A DNA stretch of 64,000 nucleotides from BPGX01 sp037447455 (GTDB lineage Bacteria; Bacteroidota; Bacteroidia; B-17B0; Aurantibacillaceae). The translations under genes were made by a program, and so were the position numbers. The notes beneath the pieces were generated by a model that ran no database searches, had not been told where the DNA came from, and was given only the letters and a program-made list of their open reading frames with translations. The stretch is taken from assembly GCA_037447455.1 (NCBI GenBank), contig JBBIGQ010000001.1, positions 186,001 through 250,000 on the forward strand, in the 5' to 3' direction. Shown here piece by piece: positions 27,947 to 38,637 of this stretch. Each line of letters opens with the position of its first letter. Positions within the stretch are counted from its first letter, which is position 1.

Positions 27947-29992
27947 TTATTGATTTTTACATTTGACCATGGTGAGTATTGTGGCAATGGCTACTGTTTC
28001 TCCGGTATCATCATACACATCTACTAACCATTTCACAATACCTTTTTTAATATCCTGTTCGTCTTTTTTCTCCACGGAAATTTTTTCTTTGCAAGTCAGT
28101 TTAACGCCAATTGTCGTGCCTACATAAACTGGTTTTGTGAACCGACAAGTGTCTATTCCATAATTCAATAATACAGGTCCTTTTTTGGCCATAACAAATA
28201 AGCCCGCTGCTTTACTTAATACATAATAGCCATGTGCTACTCTACCGGTAAAAATGGTACCATCTAAAGATGTAACATCCGTATGAGCATAAAAATGATC
28301 GCCACTTAAGTTGGCAAAGTTCACAATGTCCGCTTCAGTAACTGTGTGCTTAGCCGAAATATACGTTTCACCTATTTCCAGATCTTCAAAATATTGTGCA
28401 AAAGGATGCTTTTCTTTTTCTATGTATGTTGCACCGTATTGGTATTGTTCTGTAATAGTTGTAATCACATCGGGAGTTCCCTGAATGGCAGTTCGTTGCA
28501 TATAATGCAAAACACCTCTTACACCGCCCATTTCTTCGCCTCCGCCAGATCTTCCAGGACCTCCGTGTACTAACAATGGCAATGGTGAGCCATGCCCTGT
28601 GTGTTCTTTTGCAATTTCATTATTTAAAATCATTATTCTGCCGTTAATATGAGCGGTGTTTAATACAAACTCTTTGGCGATTTTTTTATCATTTGTTGTT
28701 ATGCTTGTTACCAAAGACCCCTTACCCATTTCTACTAATGTAATGGCTTCATCTAAATCTTTGTATGGCATAATGGTACTCACCGGACCAAATGGTTCTA
28801 TATTATGACAATCTACACATTCTAATGGTTTTTCATTCAAAAAAACAATGGGCGGCAAAAAAGCACCCTTGTTTTTATCTGCACCTACTACCTCATAATT
28901 CTCTATGTCTCCAATCACAACTTTTTGAGATTTTCTTAATAATTCTATTTTTTCTAAAACATCTTTTACCTGGTCTTTTGATGCTAATGCTCCCATTCTT
29001 ACTTTATCATCTTTCGGATTACCAATTGCAACAGATAGCAATCTCTTATGCAATGCCTTCTGCACCTCTTCTACTCTGTTTTGTGGAACAATAATTCTTC
29101 TTACAGCGGTGCACTTTTGTCCTGCTTTAACCGTGATTTCTTTGGCTACTTCTTTAATGAATAAATCAAACTCTGGCTGATCTGGTGTTACATCTTCGCC
29201 TAACACCATTGCATTTAAAGAATCTGCTTCCATATTAAAAGGAATACTCTCTTCAATAATTCTTGGATGTGATTTCAACATTTTTCCAGTGGAAGCCGAC
29301 CCTGTAAAAGTAACTACATCCTGATTTTCAAGATAATCAAACATTCCATTGATAGATCCACACAATAATTGTAAACTTCCTTCCGGTAATATTCCCGATG
29401 CTATAATTTCTTTTACTACGGCTTCTGTGAGATACGAAGTAACCGTGGCGGGCTTCACAACGGCTGGAACACCGGCTAGCAGATTAACTGCAATTTTTTC
29501 CAGCATGCCCCATACCGGGAAGTTAAATGCATTAATGTGTAAAGCAACACCTCTTTTTGGCACTAATATATGATGACCAATAAACTTACCGGACTTGGAT
29601 AATTTTACGATTTCTCCTTCTACATGATAAGGCAAGTCCGGAAATTGTCTACGTAGAGAAGCATAGGAAAACAAATTACCAATTCCTCCTTCAATATCAA
29701 TCCAACTGTCGGCTTTGGTAGCCCCTGTCATATAACTTATCTCATAAAACAATTCTTTTTTGGATAATAAATGGAGTGCCAAAGCTTTCAGCATTATACC
29801 TCTTTCATAAAACGTCATTTTACGCAAAGCTCTCCCACCCACTTTTCTACCATACTCAAGAACCTGCTTAAAATCGATTCCATTGGTAGTGGCTATTCCT
29901 ATTGCTTCGCCTGTTATAGCATTATACAGTGTTTGCCCTTTGCCTTCTCCTTCTGTCCACTTCCCTAAAATATAATTTCCTATTCTTCTCAT
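27947..29992 (-). CDS. paaZ: PaaZ-like bifunctional aldehyde dehydrogenase / MaoC-type hydratase
   Basis: A 681-residue fusion. Residues 1 to about 520 are an aldehyde dehydrogenase with FTGSASTGKMLKSHP and the catalytic Cys294 in KAGQKCTAVRR. The rest is a MaoC hot-dog domain (LSGDHFYAHTDVTSLDG, TGRVAHGYYVLSKAAGLFV, YGIDTCRFTKPV), matching PaaZ of phenylacetate breakdown, where the hydratase opens oxepin-CoA and the dehydrogenase oxidises the semialdehyde. No other paa genes are present here. The coupled partner is a saccharopine dehydrogenase-like gene, so the true substrate could be another semialdehyde, such as one from lysine. A -7 box lies 13 bases before the ATG. Confidence 0.88.
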   Translation of the reverse strand: MRRIGNYILGKWTEGEGKGQTLYNAITGEAIGIATTNGIDFKQVLEYGRKVGGRALRKMTFYERGIMLKALALHLLSKKELFYEISYMTGATKADSWIDIEGGIGNLFSYASLRRQFPDLPYHVEGEIVKLSKSGKFIGHHILVPKRGVALHINAFNFPVWGMLEKIAVNLLAGVPAVVKPATVTSYLTEAVVKEIIASGILPEGSLQLLCGSINGMFDYLENQDVVTFTGSASTGKMLKSHPRIIEESIPFNMEADSLNAMVLGEDVTPDQPEFDLFIKEVAKEITVKAGQKCTAVRRIIVPQNRVEEVQKALHKRLLSVAIGNPKDDKVRMGALASKDQVKDVLEKIELLRKSQKVVIGDIENYEVVGADKNKGAFLPPIVFLNEKPLECVDCHNIEPFGPVSTIMPYKDLDEAITLVEMGKGSLVTSITTNDKKIAKEFVLNTAHINGRIMILNNEIAKEHTGHGSPLPLLVHGGPGRSGGGEEMGGVRGVLHYMQRTAIQGTPDVITTITEQYQYGATYIEKEKHPFAQYFEDLEIGETYISAKHTVTEADIVNFANLSGDHFYAHTDVTSLDGTIFTGRVAHGYYVLSKAAGLFVMAKKGPVLLNYGIDTCRFTKPVYVGTTIGVKLTCKEKISVEKKDEQDIKKGIVKWLVDVYDDTGETVAIATILTMVKCKNQ

Positions 29993-30005
29993 AACTTGTT
30001 TTTGG

Positions 30006-30013
30006 CAAAAGTA
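30006..30013 (-). promoter_or_regulatory. -7 box TACTTTTG of the paaZ-like gene
   Basis: On the minus strand the TAnnTTTG match ends 13 bases before the ATG at 29992. Confidence 0.5.
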
Positions 30014-30153
30014 ATAAAAAAGAATGCTGTATAATTTAATAACATAATTACCTAACTAATCTTCATATAACATCCTATACATACCGATTATAAAATTATT
30101 TTACCTTTCAAAAAATAATTTACAGATTTCAGGGGAATCTCAAAAAAAAATAC

Positions 30154-30161
30154 TACCTTTG
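30154..30161 (+). promoter_or_regulatory. -7 box TACCTTTG of the M43 protease gene
   Basis: TAnnTTTG match ending 21 bases before the ATG at 30183. It overlaps the in-frame TTG at 30159, which is therefore not the start. Confidence 0.5.
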
Positions 30162-30182
30162 TTGTCTCAAAAAATAAAAGAT

Positions 30183-32315
30183 ATGAAAAAAATTATGAAA
30201 AAAATTATTATGATCAGTGCGTTGTTTTTGATGACGCAGGTTGGTTTGTTTGCACAAGAAACATCCAAGCAAATTATTCCGTGCATCACGTATGAAGCGA
30301 TGGAATATGCTTTTCAGCAGGATACAGAAGCCCGCATCAGATATGAAGCAGCCCAGAAAGAATTAGAAGATGCCTATAAAAACTACGAAGCATCTTTAAA
30401 GTTACACGAAGGTAAAACAGCGGCATTTCAATACACAGTACCCGTTGTGTTTCATGTATTACATTTGAATGGTCCTGAAAACGTTTCTGATGCTACACTT
30501 ATCAATGCATTGGCACAAGTCAATAAAGATTTTGCAAGAACAGGTTCTGATACCGGAACCATATATCCTGCATTCAAGTCCTTGTATATCAATAGCGATA
30601 TTGTTTTTATGTTGGCTCGCAAAGATCCTAGTGGTAATTGCACCAGTGGAATTGTTCATTACTACAACACCAACACCAAGTGGGTACAATCCGCCTTTCC
30701 GTATCCATATACTTGGAATCCAACGAAATATTTAAACATCTACATTGTAAAGGAAATTTGTCAAAGTGCTCCCAATTGCGGCACAAGTGGTGGGATAATC
30801 GTCGGTTATACCTATAAACCAGGCACATGGTCATCAGGATCTTCCAGAGATGCTATTGTATACAACTATCAATTTTTAAGTGGTACGCAAGCGCGTACAC
30901 TATCACATGAAATTGGTCACTGGTTAAATCTTAGTCATCCCTGGGGAAATACCAATAATGCGGGCGTGAGTTGTGGAGATGACGGAGTAAGTGACACCCC
31001 TCTTACAAAAGGTTTTTTCAGCACCTGTCCTAACAGTGCTACTGGTTCTGGTTGTACTTCTCCTGAAAATGTAGAAAATATTATGGATTATAGTTCTTGT
31101 CCTAAAATGTTTACGACTGGTCAAACTAATAAAATGAGAACAGCTTTAGCATCTACCACTTCCGGAAGAAACAATTTATCTACTACTTTTAACCTTACTG
31201 CTACGGGCGTAAATGACACTTCAACATGTTATCCGATTGCTTATGCTTATCCTTCTTCCTTTACGGTATGTAGCGGCAGTGGATTCACTGTCACAGATAA
31301 ATCTTTTAATGGCCCGGTAGCCAGCAGAACATGGGCTGCCTCTGGCGGAGCTACCATTGCTAATCCATCTGCCTCTGTTACTACAATGACCATTTCCACA
31401 CCCGGCATTCAAACCGTTTCATTAACTACCTGCAACTTTGCCGGCTGTACAACTTATACCTTTTCTGTCAATGTGTTAAATGGTACACCTAACGTCACGG
31501 GCAGTTATTTTGAAAGTTTTGAAGGCGGCACCAGTTTGCCAACGAACTGGAGTGTGATTAACGGAAGCGGTGGCACGACCTGGCAGGTGTATACAGGCGG
31601 TGGCGCTACCGGTACAAATGCCATGTTTGTAGATGGTTCACTTGAACCAGCAGGAGTTCAAGAAACTTTAGAAACACCTTCTTATGACTTTCTAAATAAC
31701 ACAGGCGCTACTTTCACATTTAAATATGCTTATGCTCAAAAAACATCTTCCTATCAGGACAAACTCATTGTACAAGCCAGTGCCGATTGTGGCGGAACAT
31801 GGACAAACGTGTACCAACCATCTGCAACTACTATGGCAAGCGGATCAGGTGGTGTAAGTTCTACGCCCTTTTATCCGACTCCTTCGCAATTCAAACTTTA
31901 CACACTGACCACTAACCCGGCTTTTAATACCTTCAAAACAAAACCTAACGTAAAAATTAGATTTATCTTCCAAGAAGATGCCACCAATGGTTTTGGGAAT
32001 AATTTCTTTTTAGATGATATCAATTTTTCTGTACCTACCGGTGTAAATGAACTTACTCAAAGTGTAGGATTTAATATCTCTCCCAATCCGAATAATGGAT
32101 CTTTTAATATCAAATTCACCTTGAGTGATGTTTCAGAAGTGCAATATCAAATAACAGATATTTTAGGAAAGACCATTTTACAATCTAACAAACAAAAACA
32201 TGAAACCGGTGAGCACACCATTAATGTCCACCTTCAGTCCATACCAACAGGTATTTATTTCCTGCAATTTGAATTAAATGGTCAGAAAATGGCCAGAAAA
32301 ATTATTGTGGATTAA
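30183..32315 (+). CDS. Secreted M43 (cytophagalysin-type) metalloprotease with T9SS sorting domain
   Basis: A 710-residue zinc protease with a signal peptide ending LFAQ. A helical propeptide-like segment precedes YTVPVVFHVLH, the start of the catalytic domain. The zinc motif is HEIGHWLNLSH (His242, His246, His252, with Glu243 as the base), and NIMDYSSC is the Met-turn. Then come a PKD-like stretch (CSGSGFTVTDKSFNG), a jelly-roll-like domain (SYFESFEGGTSLPTNWSV) and a type A T9SS C-terminal domain (ISPNPNNGSFNIKF, ITDILGKTIL, PTGIYFLQFELNGQKMARKI). It is exported and likely attached to the surface for protein digestion. A strong terminator follows. Confidence 0.93.
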   Translation: MKKIMKKIIMISALFLMTQVGLFAQETSKQIIPCITYEAMEYAFQQDTEARIRYEAAQKELEDAYKNYEASLKLHEGKTAAFQYTVPVVFHVLHLNGPENVSDATLINALAQVNKDFARTGSDTGTIYPAFKSLYINSDIVFMLARKDPSGNCTSGIVHYYNTNTKWVQSAFPYPYTWNPTKYLNIYIVKEICQSAPNCGTSGGIIVGYTYKPGTWSSGSSRDAIVYNYQFLSGTQARTLSHEIGHWLNLSHPWGNTNNAGVSCGDDGVSDTPLTKGFFSTCPNSATGSGCTSPENVENIMDYSSCPKMFTTGQTNKMRTALASTTSGRNNLSTTFNLTATGVNDTSTCYPIAYAYPSSFTVCSGSGFTVTDKSFNGPVASRTWAASGGATIANPSASVTTMTISTPGIQTVSLTTCNFAGCTTYTFSVNVLNGTPNVTGSYFESFEGGTSLPTNWSVINGSGGTTWQVYTGGGATGTNAMFVDGSLEPAGVQETLETPSYDFLNNTGATFTFKYAYAQKTSSYQDKLIVQASADCGGTWTNVYQPSATTMASGSGGVSSTPFYPTPSQFKLYTLTTNPAFNTFKTKPNVKIRFIFQEDATNGFGNNFFLDDINFSVPTGVNELTQSVGFNISPNPNNGSFNIKFTLSDVSEVQYQITDILGKTILQSNKQKHETGEHTINVHLQSIPTGIYFLQFELNGQKMARKIIVD

Positions 32316-32335
32316 TTTAGGGCAATCGTAGCAGA

Positions 32336-32374
32336 AACGAAAAAGCCCTTCCATAATGGAAGGGCTTTTTCGTT
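32336..32374. terminator. Strong terminator with a 19-bp perfect stem
   Basis: Arms 32336-32354 and 32356-32374 are exact inverted repeats around one base. The GC-rich core AGCCCTTCC is flanked by an A-run and a T-run. It ends the protease transcript and can also stop transcription coming leftward from the next genes. Confidence 0.92.
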
Positions 32375-32406
32375 TTGAGAGATGGATTAGTAAATGAATT
32401 TTAAAT

Positions 32407-32803
32407 TCATTTCTTTTTTACTTCTGCGCTGTCAGAATGAATCGTGATGTTGATTTCTTTTTTTTCATGTTTTTCGCACTCTTCCTCTTCCTCACAGCAT
32501 TCGTCTTCGTCTCTTTCACATTGTCCGCCTTTATAACATTGTTCATCCCCATAGTGTGATTGACACATTCTATGATGCATGTATGACATCATCATAGGCG
32601 GTCTTCCACATGCCCCATCATGACAAGATCATGCATCTTAATGAGCAGCACAACATTCCACCTAATGCGACAATAACTACTAACCAGCCGGCTACTCTAA
32701 AAGGCCATTGTAAGTTTTCCTTTTATACTTTGTAAAGGAGTAGTACACCTCCTGTAAATGCTATTAACCACGCGACAATAGCAATGCTTGTAATACATCC
32801 CAT
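32407..32803 (-). pseudogene. Small membrane protein with a Cys/His/Glu-rich metal-binding-like tail, interrupted
   Basis: From the ATG at 32803 the frame encodes a membrane helix (TSIAIVAWLIAFTGGVLLLY). It meets a TAA at 32723-32725 and continues in the same frame with a second helix (WPFRVAGWLVVIVALGGMLC) to a TGA at 32618. The next frame carries on with CHDGACGRPPMMMSYMHHRM, then a tail with CYKGGQCE, a CC-EEEEEC block and a lysine end at 32407. One stop and one frameshift separate the parts. The tail alone is open from 32595 (62 residues). A metal-related role is a guess from composition. It could also be two small genes. Confidence 0.5.
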
Positions 32804-32880
32804 AGTGGTAGGTTTTATTGGTTAATAATGCAAAGATACATTTTTTTATTTTTTCAGAATTATTTTTTTAAGGCAGCAAT

Positions 32881-33327
32881 TTATTCTTGAATAACTGCTT
32901 CACGAAAAATAGCATCGCTGGTTGAGGAATGTTCAATGCTAATACGAATGGACTTTTCTGTAATAAACGAATCTGCATTTAATAAATCTACAGCACTATC
33001 CGGCCATTCTATAAAACAATAATTATCAGAGTACAGATAATCCTCAAAACCAATCTCTTTTAATTCATTTAAATTTTTTATACGATACAAATCAAAATGA
33101 TAAATAGGATTTTTTTCATTATCATGATAGATATGAAGTATCGAAAAAGTGGGACTTGTAACATGTTCTTTACAATTCAATTCTTTGCAAAATGCTTGCA
33201 CAAAGGTTGTTTTTCCTGCACCTAAATTGCCTCGCAATAAAAAGATTTTTTTGTTTTTGAAATGTTTAAGTATGAATTGTACAAACTGTTCCCAATCTTT
33301 TTTCTCACGAATTATGTAACGCATCAT
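32881..33327 (-). CDS. tsaE: tRNA threonylcarbamoyladenosine biosynthesis ATPase TsaE
   Basis: TsaE is the ATPase that works with TsaB and TsaD to make t6A in tRNAs reading ANN codons. The 148-residue protein has the P-loop GNLGAGKTT (residues 33-41), then VTSPTFSILHIY and HFDLYRIKNLNELKEIGFED, the usual TsaE signatures, and FIEWPDSA near the end. It starts 11 bases after porX and is probably in the same transcript. Confidence 0.95.
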   Translation of the reverse strand: MMRYIIREKKDWEQFVQFILKHFKNKKIFLLRGNLGAGKTTFVQAFCKELNCKEHVTSPTFSILHIYHDNEKNPIYHFDLYRIKNLNELKEIGFEDYLYSDNYCFIEWPDSAVDLLNADSFITEKSIRISIEHSSTSDAIFREAVIQE

Positions 33328-33338
33328 TTTATCTTGGT

Positions 33339-34898
33339 TTATCTTGGCATTAAACGAATATAGGGAATGATCATTTCCTCTAAGCTAATCCCACCATGCT
33401 GAAAAGTATTTTTATATAGATTGACATATTGTCCGTAATTATTAGGGTATACAAAAAATCCATACTCTTTGGCAAAAATAAATCTTGAACTAGGATGCAA
33501 TTTGGGTAAAAATATATCCGAAGGATTTTTATATTCTATCACTTCTTTAGCATTATACTCTAGTGCTTTCCCTTGTTTATATCTGAGATTGGTGTTTACA
33601 TTTCTGTCCCCTAAAACCCTTACAGGTTCTTTTACATGTACGGTACCATGATCGGTTGTAATTACTATTGGGACTTTTTTCTCTTGCAATAACTTAATAA
33701 TTTCAAATAGTGGCGAGTGTATAAACCAGGATTTGGTAATACTTCTGTAAGCGGGCTCATCTTCTGCCAATTCTTTGATAATTTCCATTTCTGTTCGGGC
33801 ATGACTCAGCATGTCAACGAAATTATATACAATCACATTCAATGGATTTTGAACCAACTGAGGTATTACTTCTATAAGCTTTTTGGCTGCCTGATGGTTG
33901 GTTACTTTATTGAACGAAAACTTAATATCTTTTCCCGTCAATCGTTTTAATTGTGCCTGAAATAAATTTTCTTCATGAAGATTTTTTCCACCTTCATCTT
34001 CATCATTACTCCACCATTGTGGAAAAGTTTTTTCAATTTCTGACGGCAATAGTCCTGCAAATAAAGCATTTCTTGCATACTGTGTAGTAGTGGGTAAGAT
34101 GCTATAATACAAACTTTCTTCTTCTACTTTATAATATTTTGCCAAAACAAGTTCAATAATTTTCCACTGATCAAATCTTAAATTGTCAATTAAGATAAAA
34201 AAAACTGAAGTATCCGAAACAATTTGAGAAACGAATTTTGTTTTAATTAACGTATGACTCATTACCGGGACATTCTGTGTTTTTTTGTGCAACCAAGAAG
34301 TATAGTTTTTTTGAATAAACCTTGCAAACTCTTTATTAGCATCCTGTTTTTGAGATTGTAATACATCGGCCATACTTTTATCTTCTGACACATCCATCTG
34401 AATATCCCAAAATACAATTTTTTTGTAAATATCTATCCACATTTGCCAACTGTCAGCAGATTGAATACTATTCATTATCTCTATAAATTCCTGACGATAC
34501 GATTGTGTGGTTGTTTCTGTAATGAGTTTTTTGTTTTCTAAAACTTTTTTCAAAGATAACAATACCTGATTAGGGTTGATGGGTTTTATTAAATAATCTG
34601 CAATTTGTCTTCCAATGGCCGTATCCATAATATGCTCTTCTTCACTTTTAGTAATCATTATGACAGGAATAGAGGCATTGATTTGTTTGATTTTCTGTAA
34701 AGTGTCTAATCCGCTTAAACCGGGCATATTTTCATCTAACAACACCACATCAATCTGTTTATCTTTATGAATAATCTCTAATGCTTCATCACCACTGACA
34801 GCAGTTACAACCTCATAATTTTTATTTTGTAAAAATAAAATATGCGGTTTTAAAATTTCTATTTCATCGTCTGTCCATAGAATTTTATATGTATTCAT
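33339..34898 (-). CDS. porX: PorX-type response regulator with a PglZ domain
   Basis: PorX is a known regulator of T9SS gene expression in Porphyromonas, signalling with the sensor PorY. The 519-residue length fits. Residues 1-120 are a receiver with the acidic pair Asp10-Asp11, the phospho-acceptor Asp55 (VVLLDENMPG) and Lys105 (YLIKPINP). The remainder is a PglZ/alkaline phosphatase-superfamily domain with FILIDNLRFDQWK, PTTTQYARNALFAGLLP, TTDHGTVHV and a C-terminal NTFQHGGISLEEMIIP. A -7 box lies 16 bases before the ATG. The cognate kinase is not in the window. Confidence 0.92.
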   Translation of the reverse strand: MNTYKILWTDDEIEILKPHILFLQNKNYEVVTAVSGDEALEIIHKDKQIDVVLLDENMPGLSGLDTLQKIKQINASIPVIMITKSEEEHIMDTAIGRQIADYLIKPINPNQVLLSLKKVLENKKLITETTTQSYRQEFIEIMNSIQSADSWQMWIDIYKKIVFWDIQMDVSEDKSMADVLQSQKQDANKEFARFIQKNYTSWLHKKTQNVPVMSHTLIKTKFVSQIVSDTSVFFILIDNLRFDQWKIIELVLAKYYKVEEESLYYSILPTTTQYARNALFAGLLPSEIEKTFPQWWSNDEDEGGKNLHEENLFQAQLKRLTGKDIKFSFNKVTNHQAAKKLIEVIPQLVQNPLNVIVYNFVDMLSHARTEMEIIKELAEDEPAYRSITKSWFIHSPLFEIIKLLQEKKVPIVITTDHGTVHVKEPVRVLGDRNVNTNLRYKQGKALEYNAKEVIEYKNPSDIFLPKLHPSSRFIFAKEYGFFVYPNNYGQYVNLYKNTFQHGGISLEEMIIPYIRLMPR

Positions 34899-34914
34899 AA
34901 AAGATAGTTTTAGG

Positions 34915-34922
34915 CAAATCTA
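34915..34922 (-). promoter_or_regulatory. -7 box TAGATTTG of porX
   Basis: Minus-strand TAnnTTTG match ending 16 bases before the porX ATG at 34898. Confidence 0.5.
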
Positions 34923-35138
34923 CTTAAAACCTTAAGTCAATTACTAATTTATTAAGATTTTTAAACAATTAAACGATGTTATCTATTATTTATTATAGAT
35001 TCGCAAAAGAGCCCTCTCTTCAGAAATGTACTTCCAATAATACCAATCAAAATTATTTATCTCTACTTATTTTCAGAATAACTAATACTATACTATAAAA
35101 AACTATACTACTTCAAATCGGCTATAAGTAATGTTTAT
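34923..35138. other. Intergenic spacer between porX and the BNR protein gene
   Basis: AT-rich DNA without a recognised gene, RNA or hairpin. Confidence 0.5.
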
Positions 35139-38100
35139 TTAATTCTTAATAATTTTTTCTACTGATTTGAAATTATCCCCAATGATTTCTATGAAATATA
35201 CACTGCTTTGCAAATTTGAAATATCAATAGTTGAATGGTTATTTTCAAACGCAATGTGCTCATCCATAATTTCTCGTCCGTTAACATCCAACAATCGGAT
35301 TTGCAATTGCTTATATTGTGATGTTTTAATCTCGATATAGCTTGTTGCCGGTATTGGAGAAATATAAACACCATTTTGAGAAGCACTTGTTTGAATTCCT
35401 GTTACAACCACATAAACTGAGCTTGAAGAACTTTGACATCCACTGCTATTACTTATCCACACACTATACCACCCATTTTGAGTAGCCACATAAGTTTGCG
35501 ATGTCTCACCAGAAATAGGAGAGCCATTTAAATACCATTGATAACCCGTTGCTGAAGGATTGCAGGTTAATGTTGCGCCGTTTGCACTTACCGTGGGCTG
35601 AGATGGAGATGGAGACACGTTCACTGTAACAGTCGCTATGGCCTGACAAGAACCATTTGCTGCCGTGTAAGTGTATACTGTTGAAACAGTTGGACTCACA
35701 TAAACTGAAGAGGTGGTAGCACCATTATCCCAATTTACAGAATACGCATTGGTATTAGCATAAATATAGGTGCCGTATCCTGAGCATATTGTGGTAGAAG
35801 AGGATGCCGCTGTTGGTGTAGGAGCTACTGTGATTGTAGAAGTATAAGTAGTTCCTGTTCCATTTGCATTGGATGCAGTAAGAGATACGGTATAAGTTCC
35901 TGTAGCAGTATACGTTACAGAAGGATTTTGAACGGTAGAAGAAGATGGATTACCTCCCGAGAAACTCCAATTCCACGAAGTAGGATTATTAGAAGAAGCA
36001 TCATTAAATTGGAAAGGCGTATTGATACAAGCAACGGAATAAGAGGTGGTAAAGAAACTATTGGGAATAGCTGTAGGATTACTATATAAGTCCGTTTCCC
36101 ATACTCCTCTGCCATAAGTAGCCGCGCGAAGTTTATTGCTTAAATAACCAATTTCCATATCACTGACAATTACATTAGGCAATCCCTGAGAATATGGTAA
36201 CCACGAACTCATCGTTATTTCTCTATAATACACTCCCACATCTGTTCCTACATAAATAGCATCAGAAGAGTTTTTGGTGTAAACAACACAATTTACAGGG
36301 ATATTAGGCAACCCTGTTGAATAATTTGTCCACGAGGCCCCGCCATTAGTGGAATGGAATACTTTATTACCAGAAGAATATCCTGAAAATGTTACATAGA
36401 TATTATTCTCATTGGTATTATCAATAGCAATATCTGTAATAGCTGCAGAACCAACTGGTAAACCAGATGAAATACTTGTCCATGAGGTGCCACCATTGGA
36501 TGTTCTATATAAAGCATTTGATCTAAAAGCATATATCACGTTTGTATTAGAGGGTGCTACTTTTACACCTAAAATTTCTCCAGTTCCGCTGCCAATTGTT
36601 CCGGGCTTTGTCCAGGAAGTGCCTTGATTAGTCGATACCCATACATTTTCATACCCACATAAAAATGTATTAGGATTGGATGGATGTTGAATAATAGGTG
36701 CGACCCATGCTGCATTTTCAGAGGTTGATGGTGCTATTGATGTCCATGATAAACCACCATTTGTAGAACGTTGAAAATCTCCATATACATAAGATGCCAC
36801 GATGGTGTTGTTATTATTCCAACTAATGAAGCAATCTGCGCCATCACCGCCGTAAATCGCTATCCAAATAGTACCGTTCCATTTATTGGTTCCATTGTCC
36901 TGATGACCGGTAACGATAAGAGAAGAGGATGTGGCGGACAAACCTAGTTTATAAATCTGAGCGATATTCATTAAGCCATTTATCGCTGTAAATGATGTAC
37001 CGCCATTTGTTGTTCTAAATAAGCCACCGTCCGTTGCAAGATAAACCGTATTAGAAGAGGTGTATTGTACATCGTGTACGTCGGCGTGCACATAGGGTTT
37101 TCCCCCACCACCATACCAGTGTGTGTAAAGCGTCCATGATGCCCCTCCATTGGTGGATTTCCAGCTATTTACTCCACCACAAACAATTTCATTAGGATTC
37201 GTAGGTGAAACACCGATAGCAATATCATACCATCCTTGTCCGCCACTACCACTACCATTTGTACTCCAATCAAATATATTAGGCGTAGTGCTCATTACTG
37301 ACCAAGTTCCTGCAGCACCAGAAGCCGTAGAACGATACACACCACCATAACTATAATCACTCGCGCTTGCTAATAAATAAACATAGTTAGGATTAGCAGG
37401 CGTAACGGCAACCGATAAGCGAATAACACTTCCTACTGCCCCATAAGAAATGGCTGTAAAAGAACTACCCCCATTCGTAGAACGATAAAAACCAGAACTG
37501 GTAACACCATAAATAATAGTAGTGTCATTGGGTTTATATTCACCATCTTTAAAATTTCCTGCCTAAACTAATGTCCACGAAGTACCACCATTTCTCGTTC
37601 TATAAATACCCGAAGATGTAAATGCAAAAACAGTAGTTGGATTTAAAGGATTGATGAGTAGGCGTCCTATTCGCCTTTGTTGACTAGTAGTATATACTAA
37701 ACCCGTTGCATTCCATGTAAGTCCTCCATCTGTAGATTTGTAAACTCCAATAGAATAGGTATCTCCAGCATCATAATCTCCCGTAGCGATGTAGATAATA
37801 TTTGGATTAGATGGATCTACTGCAATATCAGAAACGCCCAAAGAACCTAAGTTATCTGTGGTCGTAGTCCATGAGTTGCCTCCATCATTGCTCATCCACA
37901 TGCCACCAGCAGCAGCGCCCACATAGATAATATTAGAATTAGTTGGATGAAAACGCACACAGACCATTCTTCCGGCATTACTGCCTACTGGATCTCCAAA
38001 GGGACCTAATGGTACCCAATTAGCAGTAGTAGCGGTAGGAATGGCCGCGCCTCCATTTGTGGTTTTAAATACAGCGTGGTCATTTAACCATTTATTATAT

Positions 38101-38420
38101 TCTTCCAAAGCATAACTAAAAGAAGCGTATTTTAATTCACCACTCGGATAAACTCTTGGCTCTGCATACCAAGTCCATCTTCTAAACAGGTTTTCACCAC
38201 CTTCCTCTTTTTCAATCTTAATTTTATGTTTATGTTTTTTTTCTTTTTTATATTTATACTCGGCTTCAAATGCCGCTTTAATTTGATAAAAATTAGCCCC
38301 TTCTTCTCGTAGTTTAACCCAATTTTCCTGACTTAAAATAGTATTATGCTGTGCCAAAGTTAAAACAATTATGGCTGTATTTTGTAATAGTAATTTTACA
38401 TGAATTAATTTTCTTTTCAT
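35139..38420 (-). pseudogene. Secreted BNR/sortilin-repeat protein with T9SS domain, split by one in-frame TAG
   Basis: A single reading frame of 1,094 codons runs from the ATG at 38420 to 35139, broken only by TAG at 37563-37565. After a signal peptide come many BNR/VPS10-like repeats with SxDGGxxW-type cores (STNGGASWT, SNDGGNSWTTT, TSNGGTSWTSI). Then come a PKD domain (PFQFNDASSNNPTSWNWSFSG), an Ig-like segment and a type A T9SS C-terminal domain (ISPIPATSYIEIKT, LLDVNGREI, LQSSVYFIEIIG). The 222 bases after the TAG read as more repeat, so a Gln codon CAG changed to TAG is the simplest lesion. Without readthrough only about 285 residues are made and export is lost. The family suggests a surface or carbohydrate-active protein. 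Confidence 0.8.
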
Positions 38421-38434
38421 TGTACTTTTTATAC

Positions 38435-38442
38435 CAAAGATA
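38435..38442 (-). promoter_or_regulatory. -7 box TATCTTTG of the BNR protein gene
   Basis: Minus-strand match ending 14 bases before the ATG at 38420. It favours that ATG over the in-frame ATG at 38477. Confidence 0.5.
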
Positions 38443-38637
38443 CAAATTAATGTTCTGATTCTCTTATCACCTATCATTATTTATTACCAATCATAAAATT
38501 TAACAAAATTCTTTATTTAATACAATTGGCTTTTTGGGGAAAAAACTTAAAACAAAAAAAAACACGAAAATTATAGATAGATATAATTTTTCACATTTGC
38601 AGGAAACAATCAAAAATTAAAAACTCTAACAATTCAA

